A stretch of DNA of 64,000 nucleotides from a virus: positions 62,001-126,000 of the IMG/VR virus record IMGVR_UViG_3300028859_000006, one strand, 5' to 3'. Numbering within the stretch: position 1 is the stretch's first letter; each line of letters begins with the position of its first letter. The position numbers and the translations under genes are program-made. This document shows, in pieces, positions 17,725 to 25,824 of this stretch. The notes under the pieces were generated by a model. That model made no database searches, was not told the origin of the DNA, and worked only from the letters and a program-made list of their open reading frames with translations.

Positions 17725-18081
17725 ATGAGAATAAATGAAAGAAAAAAAGTTATAAAAGAAGCGTTAATAAACTCATTTGTTGAAGAACATAACTCTTATA
17801 AAAATACTGTCAATATTATTAATAAAGAATTATCTGATAATGGTATTAAATATCAATATTCATATGACGAGTTTTGTATCGAATTTTTAAATCAAACATT
17901 AAAAGAAATTGAAAATGTAGATATATTTAATTTTGATGAATATGATTCTTTTTATTCAAACTTTTGGGTATTTAATTTATACAATTTAAAAAATATGTTA
18001 TCTAATAAACTAGATACACTTGGATATAAATATGAAGATATTTATAAAAAAGATGTTAATATGAATATTTTATCAGAATAA
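17725..18081 (+). CDS. hypothetical protein
   Basis: 118 residues, helical, acidic. Starts MRINERKKVIKEALINSFVE. TATATATA lies a few bases before the ATG. It precedes the gp32 unit on the same strand. Function unknown. Confidence 0.75.
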   Translation: MRINERKKVIKEALINSFVEEHNSYKNTVNIINKELSDNGIKYQYSYDEFCIEFLNQTLKEIENVDIFNFDEYDSFYSNFWVFNLYNLKNMLSNKLDTLGYKYEDIYKKDVNMNILSE

Positions 18082-18137
18082 TTATATTTTTTGAAATTAA
18101 ATAAAACTTTTTATATATTCTCATATATAAATTATAA

Positions 18138-18206
18138 ATGTTGCAGGAATTAAAAAAATTGAAACATTTAAAGCTAAAAGGCTATAAAAAAAAATTAAAG
18201 GCATGA
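18138..18206 (+). CDS. 22-residue leader peptide ahead of gp32
   Basis: Short frame encoding MLQELKKLKHLKLKGYKKKL plus KA. Its TGA overlaps the gp32 ATG (ATGA), so ribosomes translating it would be positioned at the gp32 start. A TATATA stretch lies 13 nt upstream. The peptide is Leu/Lys-rich and resembles an isolated KLxKL tail. Real translation is unproven; the exact stop/start overlap is the main support. Confidence 0.5.
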   Translation: MLQELKKLKHLKLKGYKKKLKA

Positions 18207-19177
18207 AAGAATTTGAAAATGTCGATTTATTCGACGCAATTGACGCACAAAGCGAAACTCTAGATTTTCTAGAAAAAAAAGGTGGTAGTTTAGATGGTAT
18301 TTATCGTCCTAAAATTACAGACAAAAAGAAAGGTTATGTTTCTACTATTAGATTTTTACCAAATCTTACAAAAGATGGTAAAGTATCATTATCAGCAATT
18401 GAAAAACATCAGCATTATGTTGATTTTAAAAATCATCCAGAACTTCAAGGTTACTATGATTGTATGAAAAATTTCACAGATAAATGTGATATTTGTACTA
18501 TGTACTGGAAGTTGAAGAACTCAAAAAACGCATCAGATGTTGAAAAAGCAGATTTGATTAGTAGAAGTACTAAATATTATTCTTATATTTTAGTAATTGA
18601 AGATGAACAAAATCGTGATTTAGAAGGCAAAATTTTAATTTATCCTTATGGTTACAAAATCAAAGAAAAAATTAAAGATCAAAAAGATGGTATATCATCA
18701 GATGCTTGTAATGTTTTTGATTTGGCAAATGGTAAAGACTTCAAATTGGTTATGAAGCAATTAGGAGAATTTCCTAATTATGATTCTAGTACTTTTTTAG
18801 AAGTATCTCCTATTAAAATTATGACTCCAAAAGGTTTGGTTAAAGTTCCAATTGAAGTTGATGAAAAAACAGGAAAAAATAAAATTACTAATCCTAAAGT
18901 TAAAGAAAAAGTAATGACGTTTTTAAAGGAACGTACAATTGATCTTGAAGATCATCAACCAAAAGAATGGACTTCTGAAGATAGATTTAAAGTAACTCAA
19001 ATACTTGATATTATTTCAGGTAATGAAACATCTTTTGCTAAAAAAGAAGCTGAAAATTCATCTAATGATAATGTATCAACAAAAGAATCAAAATCTAGTA
19101 AAATTAATGATGAAGCATTTGGAGATGACGATGATGACGCTAACAATTTTTTTGATATTGATTCATCAGAAGAATAA
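18203..19177 (+). CDS. single-stranded DNA-binding protein (T4 gp32-like)
   Basis: 324 residues. The core has the gp32 layout: a basic N-terminal region, GYVSTIRFLPN, then a zinc module with His residues followed by YDC-x7-C-x2-C, and aromatic-rich OB-fold strands (YYSYILVIEDEQNRDLEGKI, LIYPYG). The C-terminal tail is strongly acidic (GDDDDDANNFFDIDSSEE), as required for binding partner replication proteins. T4 gp32 represses its own translation through its mRNA leader; the overlapping leader peptide here makes similar control plausible. Confidence 0.93.
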   Translation: MKEFENVDLFDAIDAQSETLDFLEKKGGSLDGIYRPKITDKKKGYVSTIRFLPNLTKDGKVSLSAIEKHQHYVDFKNHPELQGYYDCMKNFTDKCDICTMYWKLKNSKNASDVEKADLISRSTKYYSYILVIEDEQNRDLEGKILIYPYGYKIKEKIKDQKDGISSDACNVFDLANGKDFKLVMKQLGEFPNYDSSTFLEVSPIKIMTPKGLVKVPIEVDEKTGKNKITNPKVKEKVMTFLKERTIDLEDHQPKEWTSEDRFKVTQILDIISGNETSFAKKEAENSSNDNVSTKESKSSKINDEAFGDDDDDANNFFDIDSSEE

Positions 19178-19198
19178 TTAAACTCACATATAAATTAA

Positions 19199-19236
19199 AA
19201 AAATAAGTTACTATAAATAGTAACTTATTTTTTTTT
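19199..19236. terminator. bidirectional terminator
   Basis: AAAAAAATAAGTTACTA-TAAA-TAGTAACTTATTTTTTTT, a perfect stem between convergent genes. Confidence 0.88.
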
Positions 19237-19253
19237 GCTTAATTATTAAATAA

Positions 19254-19607
19254 TTATGCTGTTGTAGTTGTTGTAGTTGTAGGAGCATGAGTTGTAGTTG
19301 TTGTAGTTGTAGGAGCATTAGTTGTAGTTGTAGTTGTAGTTGGATATGCATAAATACTAATTGTTCCTGATACAACAGTAACGCCAGATAAATAAGTATA
19401 ATCAACATAAACATCGTTATCAACAGGAATTGTAGTACCTGTAATAAAATTATCTGTAATTGTTCTAATTCCAGTAATTGTAAATCCTGGATAAGATAAA
19501 ATTGCTGAATCGTCTACGTGAAATGAATATCCTTCACCGTAAGGAGCTGTATTACCAGTTGGTTGATAGCTATAAAATGCTCCGTCTATAATTTTTGTTT
19601 GTTTCAT
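19254..19607 (-). CDS. beta protein with poly-Thr C-terminal tract
   Basis: 117 residues. A beta-rich N-terminal domain (residues 1-85) is followed by three runs of seven Thr separated by NAP and HAP tripeptides, ending at the final TTA. The coding DNA is a GTTGTAGTTGTAGG-type microsatellite. The same poly-Thr element occurs in the fibre gene 15785-17650, which suggests a virion-surface protein. Confidence 0.75.
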   Translation of the reverse strand: MKQTKIIDGAFYSYQPTGNTAPYGEGYSFHVDDSAILSYPGFTITGIRTITDNFITGTTIPVDNDVYVDYTYLSGVTVVSGTISIYAYPTTTTTTTNAPTTTTTTTHAPTTTTTTTA

Positions 19608-19720
19608 ATTTTTTAATTTATTTTTTAATTTCTATTATATATTAAATAAAAAAACTGATTTTTTTATAAATATTTTTATTTTCTTTTTTTATATATATAA
19701 TTATAAAAAAATGATATTTT

Positions 19721-19990
19721 ATGATAACTAATTTCAAATTATTTGAAAATAATGAACAAATAAAAATAGGAGATGTGGTTAAATGTATAGATCATTCAGA
19801 TACTGAAGAGTTATTAGAATATGGCAAATTTTACAAAATTGAAAATATTATAACATATAGGAGTGGTGTTACACAATACAATTTTTATAATATTAATTAT
19901 GATTGGAATGATAATAGATTTAGATTAGCAACGCCAGAAGAAAAAATACAATATGAATTAGAACAATCAGCAAATAAATTTAACATATGA
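19721..19990 (+). CDS. leader/NKFN-tail barrel protein
   Basis: 89 residues. MITNFKLFENNEQIKIGDVV leader and first strand, YGKFYKIENIITY, RLATPEEKIQYELEQS helix, ending ANKFNI. First gene of a + strand block, with TATATATA about 22 nt upstream. ATGA overlap with the next gene. Confidence 0.78.
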   Translation: MITNFKLFENNEQIKIGDVVKCIDHSDTEELLEYGKFYKIENIITYRSGVTQYNFYNINYDWNDNRFRLATPEEKIQYELEQSANKFNI

Positions 19991-20847
19991 TACATATAAA
20001 AACATATAAAATTTTTGAAAAAACATCCCTTATTAATATAGGAGTGCCATATTCTGTTATGAAAAGTATGCAGAAAAATTATGAAATATCAAGTGATGCA
20101 GAATGGAAATTATTAAAAGTAAAAAAAGATATTATAAAATATTTAACAGAACCTACTAATAATCTAATAGTTTCAATTTGTAAAAATAATATATTTGTTT
20201 CATTCTCTTATGAATCAGAATATTATATAGAAACATTTAAGTTAATTGAAAAAGATGATTTTGGAAATGAAGATTGGGGAAAAGTAGATAGAGTAAAAAC
20301 AACAATATCTGATATTTTAAGTAAAATTAAAAGAGGATGTAAATCATATGTTATAGTATCAGGAGGTTGGTTACCTGAATATTCATCTGAACGAAAATTA
20401 AAAAAATCTGAAGTTGAATTTGATGAGGTTACAAATCAATTCAAAAGAGATTTTGCTGAAAACTTTACAAGAATTGTTAAAAATATGTACGGTAAAAAAG
20501 CTAATATAGTATCAGATATTATTGTAAATCATTTAAAAAATGTGCAATTTAATATAAGTGATAAAGAAATTCGTGAAATTTTATTTCTAAATGTAGAAAG
20601 AGCAAAAAATGTAGATGAATTTAAACAAAAATCAAAAGATAAAGATCCATATAAACTTTATAATGAGATAATTATGAATAACAGCCTGACAATTTTTGAT
20701 GAATATATTGTCACATTTGAAGATGAAATGTCAGATAAATATAAAGAATATTTAAATATTCCTATTATGATAGAAAATTATACCAGAGATAAGGTATTTA
20801 CCGCTTTTTTATATTATCTTTACTGTAAAAAACTGATGAAACTATAA
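19987..20847 (+). CDS. leader protein, larger, without NKFN tail
   Basis: 286 residues. MIHIKTYKIFEKTS leader; alpha/beta body with KSYVIVSGGWLPEYSSERK; helical second half; ends YCKKLMKL. It is one of the few leader proteins without NKFN, and has a KLMKL end instead. No recognised catalytic motif. Confidence 0.75.
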   Translation: MIHIKTYKIFEKTSLINIGVPYSVMKSMQKNYEISSDAEWKLLKVKKDIIKYLTEPTNNLIVSICKNNIFVSFSYESEYYIETFKLIEKDDFGNEDWGKVDRVKTTISDILSKIKRGCKSYVIVSGGWLPEYSSERKLKKSEVEFDEVTNQFKRDFAENFTRIVKNMYGKKANIVSDIIVNHLKNVQFNISDKEIREILFLNVERAKNVDEFKQKSKDKDPYKLYNEIIMNNSLTIFDEYIVTFEDEMSDKYKEYLNIPIMIENYTRDKVFTAFLYYLYCKKLMKL

Positions 20848-20848
20848 A

Positions 20849-21193
20849 ATGAAATATATTAAAGAATTTGAAAATATTAGTAATGATGATATAAAAGTAG
20901 GAGATTATGTTTTAATAAATATTAATTATAATTCTACAGTTGTTGGTTCAAAAGAATTTATGAAATTTATAAATAATAATATTGGTAAAGTTATAGAAAT
21001 ATTTAGTCCTAATAAGTTATATAATAATATAACAATAGAATATAATAATGTTCCAGAACGTATACGTAAGATATGGTTTATAGAAGAAAATGGTAAAATA
21101 ATAAAAAATGTTAGATATAATAGAATAGTTGAACATGGTAAAACAATTGAAGAATTAGAATTAAAATTACAAGCAAATAAATTTAATTTATGA
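20849..21193 (+). CDS. leader/NKFN-tail barrel protein
   Basis: 114 residues with the complete layout: MKYIKEFENISND leader, IKVGDYVLINI, FINNNIGKVIEI, ITIEYNNVPERI, RIVEHGKTIEELELKLQ helix, ANKFNL. Very close to the - strand protein at 26406-26735, which shares the RIVEHGKTxEQLELKLQANKFNL end. Confidence 0.8.
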   Translation: MKYIKEFENISNDDIKVGDYVLININYNSTVVGSKEFMKFINNNIGKVIEIFSPNKLYNNITIEYNNVPERIRKIWFIEENGKIIKNVRYNRIVEHGKTIEELELKLQANKFNL

Positions 21194-21720
21194 AATACGT
21201 AAAAACCTTTGAAAATATAATAGAAGGAAAACGTCGAAACGATGTACTTGATATTATTATTGAAGATAATTCATTAAAAATGAAGAAGCTATTAGATAAA
21301 AACAAGATAAATATAAATGATAGAATTTATAAACTTAATGGTATAATTTTTGGAGTATCTTATGATATTAAACGTACATTAGATATAATTCCAGATATCG
21401 ATAATGCAAATTGGACATTATTAATGATTGCATCTTATATTGGAAAAATTGATATAATTGAAACATTAATAGAATTTGGAGATGAAGAATATATAAATGA
21501 AAATTATAAAGGATTAACAGCGTTAATGTTAGCTTCTATGAATAATAAAATATTAGCAGTTGAAACATTAATTAAATTAGGTTCTAATATATATTTAACT
21601 AATGATAAAGGTCAAGATTTCTTGGATATTTCAACAAAAGAATTTAGAAAAGAAATTATTGATACTATTGATGATGAAAATGTTATACGATTTATTACAG
21701 CAAAAAAATTTAACATATAA
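21190..21720 (+). CDS. leader/NKFN-tail protein with ankyrin repeats
   Basis: 176 residues. MKYVKTFENIIEGKR leader; residues about 75-150 hold two or three ankyrin repeats (NWTLLMIASYIGKIDIIETL, GLTALMLASMNNKILAVETL, then DKGQDFLDIS); ends AKKFNI. Ankyrin repeats bind proteins, so the product may act on a host protein. Confidence 0.82.
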   Translation: MKYVKTFENIIEGKRRNDVLDIIIEDNSLKMKKLLDKNKININDRIYKLNGIIFGVSYDIKRTLDIIPDIDNANWTLLMIASYIGKIDIIETLIEFGDEEYINENYKGLTALMLASMNNKILAVETLIKLGSNIYLTNDKGQDFLDISTKEFRKEIIDTIDDENVIRFITAKKFNI

Positions 21721-21734
21721 AAATAAATAAAAAT

Positions 21735-22187
21735 ATGAAACACGTTAAAGCATTTGAGTCATTAACAGAAAAAGAACAAGAAAAAGTTGATTTATTAGCA
21801 GATTTGATGAGTAGAAATCCAAAAAGTGAAGACAATGATTTTTATATTTTTCTTGCAAAAGATACATTTAAAGAAACTAAAGGAGGATTATATAAAAAAG
21901 AATTAGAAATCGAAAATATGATTAGAATTACTCCTGATTATCATGGATTATTTTCAATTCATGGATTAGAAATGAGAGAAAAATTTCAAATTGATAGTAA
22001 AATATATCATATATGGTTACCAAAAGAAATGAGAACGGATATTGAAGGTAAATCTGACGGTGATATGAAGCCTTGGCTATTAAAAATGATAAATAAAAAT
22101 AAAAGTTACGGAGCTGATGAATATGGTAAAAAAGTTTATAAAGATGCAATTGATATGAGAAAAAATGCTTCAAAATTTAACATATAA
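21735..22187 (+). CDS. leader/KFN-tail protein
   Basis: 150 residues. MKHVKAFESLTEKEQEKVD leader, a compact alpha/beta body with IYHIWLPKEMR, ending NASKFNI. Function unknown. Confidence 0.78.
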   Translation: MKHVKAFESLTEKEQEKVDLLADLMSRNPKSEDNDFYIFLAKDTFKETKGGLYKKELEIENMIRITPDYHGLFSIHGLEMREKFQIDSKIYHIWLPKEMRTDIEGKSDGDMKPWLLKMINKNKSYGADEYGKKVYKDAIDMRKNASKFNI

Positions 22188-22189
22188 AT

Positions 22190-22567
22190 ATGGAAAAATA
22201 TACTAAAATATTTGAAGAAGCAAGCAAAGAAAAATGGAATAATTATTGCACAATTATAAGTTATATTGATGAAGATGACAATAATCCAGATGTTTATCTT
22301 TGTGATAATGAATATCAAGGATTTATTTATCTTAAAAATTTAATTTATGATGAATATGCTGAAAAATATAATTCAGAATATTGTAGCAAGATATTAATAG
22401 AATTTAGTACTGCTGATAATCTTAATGATTTATATGAAATTTTTTGTAGTAAAAATCATAGAATGAGAGTATATTTAATTTATTGTGAATTGAATGAAAA
22501 AGTTGAACTTAATGACTGGATAAAAGATTGGGAATTAAAAAATACAGCAAGCAAATTTAACGTATAA
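22190..22567 (+). CDS. leader/KFN-tail protein
   Basis: 125 residues. MEKYTKIFEEASKEKW leader (a variant lacking the initial MK), body with SYIDEDDNNPDVYLC, ending TASKFNV. Last full gene of the block. Confidence 0.76.
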   Translation: MEKYTKIFEEASKEKWNNYCTIISYIDEDDNNPDVYLCDNEYQGFIYLKNLIYDEYAEKYNSEYCSKILIEFSTADNLNDLYEIFCSKNHRMRVYLIYCELNEKVELNDWIKDWELKNTASKFNV

Positions 22568-22568
22568 T

Positions 22569-22592
22569 ATGAAATATTTAAAATATTTATGA
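22569..22592 (+). other. remnant start of a leader gene (MKYLKYL)
   Basis: ATGAAATATTTAAAATATTTATGA encodes MKYLKYL and a stop directly behind the last NKFN-type gene; a second ATGAAACACTGA follows. These look like stubs of deleted leader genes, since MKYLK is the family start. Confidence 0.45.
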
Positions 22593-22599
22593 AACACTG

Positions 22600-22632
22600 A
22601 ATAATAAAAAACTATTCATTTTTTGAATAGTA
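22600..22632 (-). terminator. terminator between convergent genes
   Basis: ACTATTCA/TGAATAGT stem. On the - strand it is followed by TTTTTTATTATT, so it mainly ends the polymerase-like gene. Confidence 0.65.
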
Positions 22633-22633
22633 A

Positions 22634-23818
22634 TTATAAATTTTTAATCAATTCTTTAAAATGTTTATCAAATATGATTTTAACTTTATCGTAATTAGAT
22701 TTAGAACATACAATTGAATCATGTACAGTAAATAATATTATATCTGGATAGGTATCATAAATTTCTTTTATAACAGTATTAAATATAAAATCACTCTCCA
22801 TTTTCTGAAGTTCATGTGATAATTCTTTATAATTATTTCTTTTATCTTTAAATTCTAAAATGTACTCATAAACAGATGGATACAAATTTTGAAATATTCT
22901 ATTTAATTTCTTATTTGTTTTTAAATTATTACCGAACAGAACTTTATAAATAAGTTCTTTAGCTTCATATCTTTCTTTTAATTTTGAATTTTTAATAATA
23001 TCTTCATATATTAATCCTTCTTTTACTAATTCAAAATATCTTTTAGTATCACCATTTATATATGACAATTCTTTTTTTAATAGAACAGCAAAAAATAATG
23101 GCTGAGAATTATTAATATCAATTTCTGAAAGATTCTCATTATTAATACTTAAATATTGATTACGAATTTCTTTTTTAAGAATTGTAAAATTTGTATGGAA
23201 TCTACCATAATCATCAAAATTAAAATAAATACTTTTGGAATTTATATTTTCAATTGATATTAAATTTTTTTGATATTTAGGCTCACACATTTCACCACTT
23301 TTTCGTCTACAATCAAGTAGTTTTAAAGCTCCTTCATAATCAATATCTATCTTGTTTAATGATTCTATTAACCTTGCTCTAATATCTACTTGGATAGAGC
23401 TAAAACTCATCTCTGTAATAGATGTCTCATACCTATTATTGATTTTTTTCAATAACATATTATCGTAATTTTTCCATCTTAATACATCATAAGTATAATC
23501 AATACACAATTTATATGTCTTAGTTTTTTTACCTACACAATAATTAGATATCATAGTCATGAAACCTTGCTCACATAAATAATTTATATAATAATTATAA
23601 TATTCTCCATATCGTTTTTTTAATATTATTGATGATAATTTAAATTTAGAATCTGTATTGTTACTGAAATAATATTTGATAATAAGTTCATGTACTATAT
23701 TAATAAGGTACGAACATTTCAAATTTATACCTTTATATTCTAATTTTTTTTGCTGAGTTAAATAATTTAAGTCCTTTGAAACAAATTGCCAAATATAATC
23801 ACTAGATTTTGAAACCAC
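22634..23818 (-). CDS. small Pol A/T7-RNAP-like polymerase palm protein
   Basis: 394 residues, GTG start (no better ATG in frame after the upstream stop). The C-terminal half has the polymerase order: GRFHTNFTILKKEIR, then LSEIDINNSQPLFF (motif A-like, about residue 232), KELIYKVLFGNN (motif B region), and ILFTVHDSIVC (motif C-like, about residue 367). No 3'-5' exonuclease domain or full fingers are visible. I take it as a compact single-subunit family A or T7 RNA polymerase relative of a type found on bacterial mobile elements; whether it makes DNA or RNA is not clear. Confidence 0.6.
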   Translation of the reverse strand: MVSKSSDYIWQFVSKDLNYLTQQKKLEYKGINLKCSYLINIVHELIIKYYFSNNTDSKFKLSSIILKKRYGEYYNYYINYLCEQGFMTMISNYCVGKKTKTYKLCIDYTYDVLRWKNYDNMLLKKINNRYETSITEMSFSSIQVDIRARLIESLNKIDIDYEGALKLLDCRRKSGEMCEPKYQKNLISIENINSKSIYFNFDDYGRFHTNFTILKKEIRNQYLSINNENLSEIDINNSQPLFFAVLLKKELSYINGDTKRYFELVKEGLIYEDIIKNSKLKERYEAKELIYKVLFGNNLKTNKKLNRIFQNLYPSVYEYILEFKDKRNNYKELSHELQKMESDFIFNTVIKEIYDTYPDIILFTVHDSIVCSKSNYDKVKIIFDKHFKELIKNL

Positions 23819-23958
23819 TGAACGTTATTTTTTCTTTCATATATAAGATTTATGAGTGTTTGTTTTCTTATATTATTTTTATTTTTAAAATAAATATTTA
23901 TAACAAAATATAAACTTTTAATTATAAATAATATACGAATTAAAAACAATTAATAATA

Positions 23959-24144
23959 ATGGATACATTTATATTTATATTAAATATTTTATATTTAGTA
24001 ATAATGATGACTTTAGTTTCATTAAACATAAAATATGGTAATAAATCACCAATATATGAAATATTTGGAATAATAATAATATCAATACTTATATTAACAG
24101 TATTATCATATGCAATATTAATAACCCCAATTATAGCGATATAA
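23959..24144 (+). CDS. small two-helix membrane protein
   Basis: 61 residues. Two hydrophobic segments (residues 4-24 and 36-58) flank a short polar loop NIKYGNKSPIYE. Size and shape would suit a holin or a small membrane effector, but nothing specific identifies it. Confidence 0.65.
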   Translation: MDTFIFILNILYLVIMMTLVSLNIKYGNKSPIYEIFGIIIISILILTVLSYAILITPIIAI

Positions 24145-24162
24145 ATAAAAAATCATTTTATT

Positions 24163-24192
24163 TTGTATATTTGAAAAAATATATTATCTTTA
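24163..24192 (+). promoter_or_regulatory. host-type promoter (TTG / TATCTTTA)
   Basis: TTTTG at 24161-24165 and TATCTTTA at 24185-24192, 19 nt apart, close to the Bacteroidetes TTTG-N20-TAnnTTTG consensus. Transcription would begin near 24200, which favours the downstream start at 24216 for the next gene. Confidence 0.55.
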
Positions 24193-24215
24193 CACAAAAT
24201 TTAAAATATATCACA

Positions 24216-24650
24216 ATGAAAAGATTTATAACTATCAATCAAAAAGACAAAGATTTCTTTAAAATGATTAATCAATCTGAACATGGATTTGATTTAATTA
24301 TTACGGCAGATTCAAAAATGAAATCATTATTAGATATTATAAATTTTAATAATCAAGAAGATGAAATTTATATATCTTGGCAACAAAAATTCAAAAATGA
24401 GAATTTTACATTATATAAAAAATGTATATTTTCAAATCCAGAAGATAATTATTTTAAAGAACAAGGATTTTTTTCAATACAAAAAAAATGTGGTACTAAA
24501 ATTCATGTTAGTTGTTCAGGAATATCTTATTTTACTTCGAATAAAATGTTTATAAATAAAAATGTAAAATATTCTACATATTCATTTAAAGATTCTAAAT
24601 CATTAATTAGAATGTTAAAAATTGGAGAATTAAACTCAATTGAATTATGA
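24216..24650 (+). CDS. hypothetical protein
   Basis: 144 residues from the ATG at 24216 (MKRFITINQKDKDFFK). A longer frame from 24171 would run through the promoter, so I reject it. Contains ISWQQKFKNENFTLYKKCIF and a Cys-containing CGTKIHVSCSG. Overlaps the next gene (ATGA). Function unknown. Confidence 0.7.
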   Translation: MKRFITINQKDKDFFKMINQSEHGFDLIITADSKMKSLLDIINFNNQEDEIYISWQQKFKNENFTLYKKCIFSNPEDNYFKEQGFFSIQKKCGTKIHVSCSGISYFTSNKMFINKNVKYSTYSFKDSKSLIRMLKIGELNSIEL

Positions 24651-24985
24651 AAATAACTATAAATCAAGTAAATCCTCCTATTAATATTATTAGAAAAATT
24701 AAACTTAATAAGATTAATAGAAATAAAATTCAAACAGATTATATAAAATATAATTGGAAAATTACTACTGAAAATATAAACGAAGATTTGAGAGATTTTC
24801 ATTTATTTTGTTTATCTATTGCAATGGAGTTAATTGATGATAATTCAAAAACAAACGAAATAGGAAAAATTGAATACATTAAAATAAAAAAGTCAAAAAA
24901 AGACATTTCAAAAATTAAAGAATTATTTGAATATATTGCTAATGATAAAAAAAAATATCCTGATAAATACAAAAAAAATAAATAA
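24647..24985 (+). CDS. hypothetical basic protein
   Basis: 112 residues, Lys/Ile/Asn-rich, ending KKYPDKYKKNK. No recognised domain. Translationally coupled to the preceding gene by ATGA. Confidence 0.68.
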   Translation: MKITINQVNPPINIIRKIKLNKINRNKIQTDYIKYNWKITTENINEDLRDFHLFCLSIAMELIDDNSKTNEIGKIEYIKIKKSKKDISKIKELFEYIANDKKKYPDKYKKNK

Positions 24986-25027
24986 ATATTAAAAAATATT
25001 AAATGTTCAATAAAAATATCATTTAAT

Positions 25028-25058
25028 TTTCATATATCATTAAAAAACTATATCTTTG
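25028..25058 (+). promoter_or_regulatory. host-type promoter of the mini-ORF transcript
   Basis: TATCTTTG at 25051-25058 is a perfect -7 element; a TTTT run lies 20 nt upstream instead of TTTG. The same arrangement (T run, N20, TATCTTTG) is seen before 26832 and 28513. Confidence 0.6.
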
Positions 25059-25104
25059 TACTGTAATTAAAACTTAATATATTTACTTTAAAAAAATATT
25101 TAAT

Positions 25105-25140
25105 ATGGAAGATAGTTGCAATTCACCGCCGATACAATAA
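25105..25140 (+). CDS. mini-ORF MEDSCNSPPIQ
   Basis: Eleven codons plus stop: MEDSCNSPPIQ. The same peptide core is repeated at 25203. Pro-Pro near the end is a known slow site for ribosomes. Coding status is uncertain. Confidence 0.4.
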   Translation: MEDSCNSPPIQ

Positions 25141-25202
25141 TAGATAAAAATATAATAGATAAAATATAAATAAATTAGATAAAATATAAATAATATAATA
25201 AT

Positions 25203-25235
25203 ATGAAAGATAGTTGCAATTCACCGCCGATATAA
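25203..25235 (+). CDS. mini-ORF MKDSCNSPPI
   Basis: Ten codons plus stop: MKDSCNSPPI, nine of ten residues identical to the mini-ORF at 25105. The spacer between the two holds AGATAAAATATAAAT repeats that would act as A-rich initiation regions. Confidence 0.4.
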   Translation: MKDSCNSPPI

Positions 25236-25298
25236 CAAAATATAAGATATATAATCGAAAAATATAGATAAAAATATAAATGAAAGCCATAAAAGCAA

Positions 25299-25332
25299 AA
25301 AGTCATTCTTTTTAAAGAATGACTTTTTATTT
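25299..25332. terminator. bidirectional terminator
   Basis: AAAAAGTCATTCTTT-TT-AAAGAATGACTTTTT, perfect stem with flanking A and T runs. Confidence 0.88.
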
Positions 25333-25350
25333 TATAATACATTTTAATAT

Positions 25351-25824
25351 TTAAACTTCTTCAGCGGCTTCTTTAGCATTAGTTACTTTTTTAGCAAGAT
25401 TTACACCTTCTTCACCTAATTCACCATTATTTAATTGTCCAATAACATCTTGATATTTACTAAATTCACTATTAACTTGTTCAGGAAAAGATTCGTCTTT
25501 TTGCTTAGTTTTAAATAATTCTGCTCCTTTTTTGCCCAATTCTATGACTTTTTCAGCGAATTCTTTACCACGCTCTCCTAATTTATTATTTTTTAATAAT
25601 TCTAAAACTCCACTTGTTGTAACTTTAACGATACCTGTTCCAATTGCTCCTACTGCTAATGCATCAATTGCTATTCCAGCCCAATAATACACTTGTTCAA
25701 GAGCACCTAATGATGCTGCATTAGAAAATAATTCAGACCATATATTTTCATTTAAGTTATTTTCTTCGTTATTAGTTTTTACTTTTTCAGTTATAAATGA
25801 ACCAAAATCTTTAAGTTTTTTCAT
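25351..25824 (-). CDS. leader protein with hydrophobic segment
   Basis: 157 residues. MKKLKDFGSFITEKVK is the copy of the leader most like the T4 capsid-targeting peptide (MKTYQEFIAE). A hydrophobic Ala/Gly stretch (WAGIAIDALAVGAIGTGIVKV, about residues 48-68) and a charged helical C-terminal half follow. A candidate internal or ejected virion protein that interacts with membranes; this is inference. Confidence 0.75.
   Translation of the reverse strand: MKKLKDFGSFITEKVKTNNEENNLNENIWSELFSNAASLGALEQVYYWAGIAIDALAVGAIGTGIVKVTTSGVLELLKNNKLGERGKEFAEKVIELGKKGAELFKTKQKDESFPEQVNSEFSKYQDVIGQLNNGELGEEGVNLAKKVTNAKEAAEEV

Larger units (their letters stand above)
25065..25330 (+). ncRNA. small transcript with twin GATAGTTGCAATTCACCGCC motifs
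   Basis: A transcript from the TATCTTTG promoter to the terminator at 25299-25332 would be about 265 nt. It contains no gene of normal size, but holds two copies of a 24-nt GC-rich block (GATAGTTGCAATTCACCGCC then GATA) 98 nt apart, inside otherwise nearly pure A/T. The copies also form the bodies of two mini-ORFs. It could be a regulatory RNA with a C-rich seed or a mini-mRNA. Confidence 0.5.

Noticed and set aside
19254-19340. Poly-Thr microsatellites considered as a diversity-generating retroelement target
   Set aside because: No reverse transcriptase gene or template repeat is visible in the window; simple slippage explains the repeats.
24171-24215. Upstream extension of the gene at 24216
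   Set aside because: The extra codons lie across the TATCTTTA promoter element; the start at 24216 fits the expected transcript.
25280-25315. Third mini-ORF MKAIKAKSHSF
   Set aside because: It ends inside the terminator stem and does not share the SCNSPPI core, so it is probably chance.
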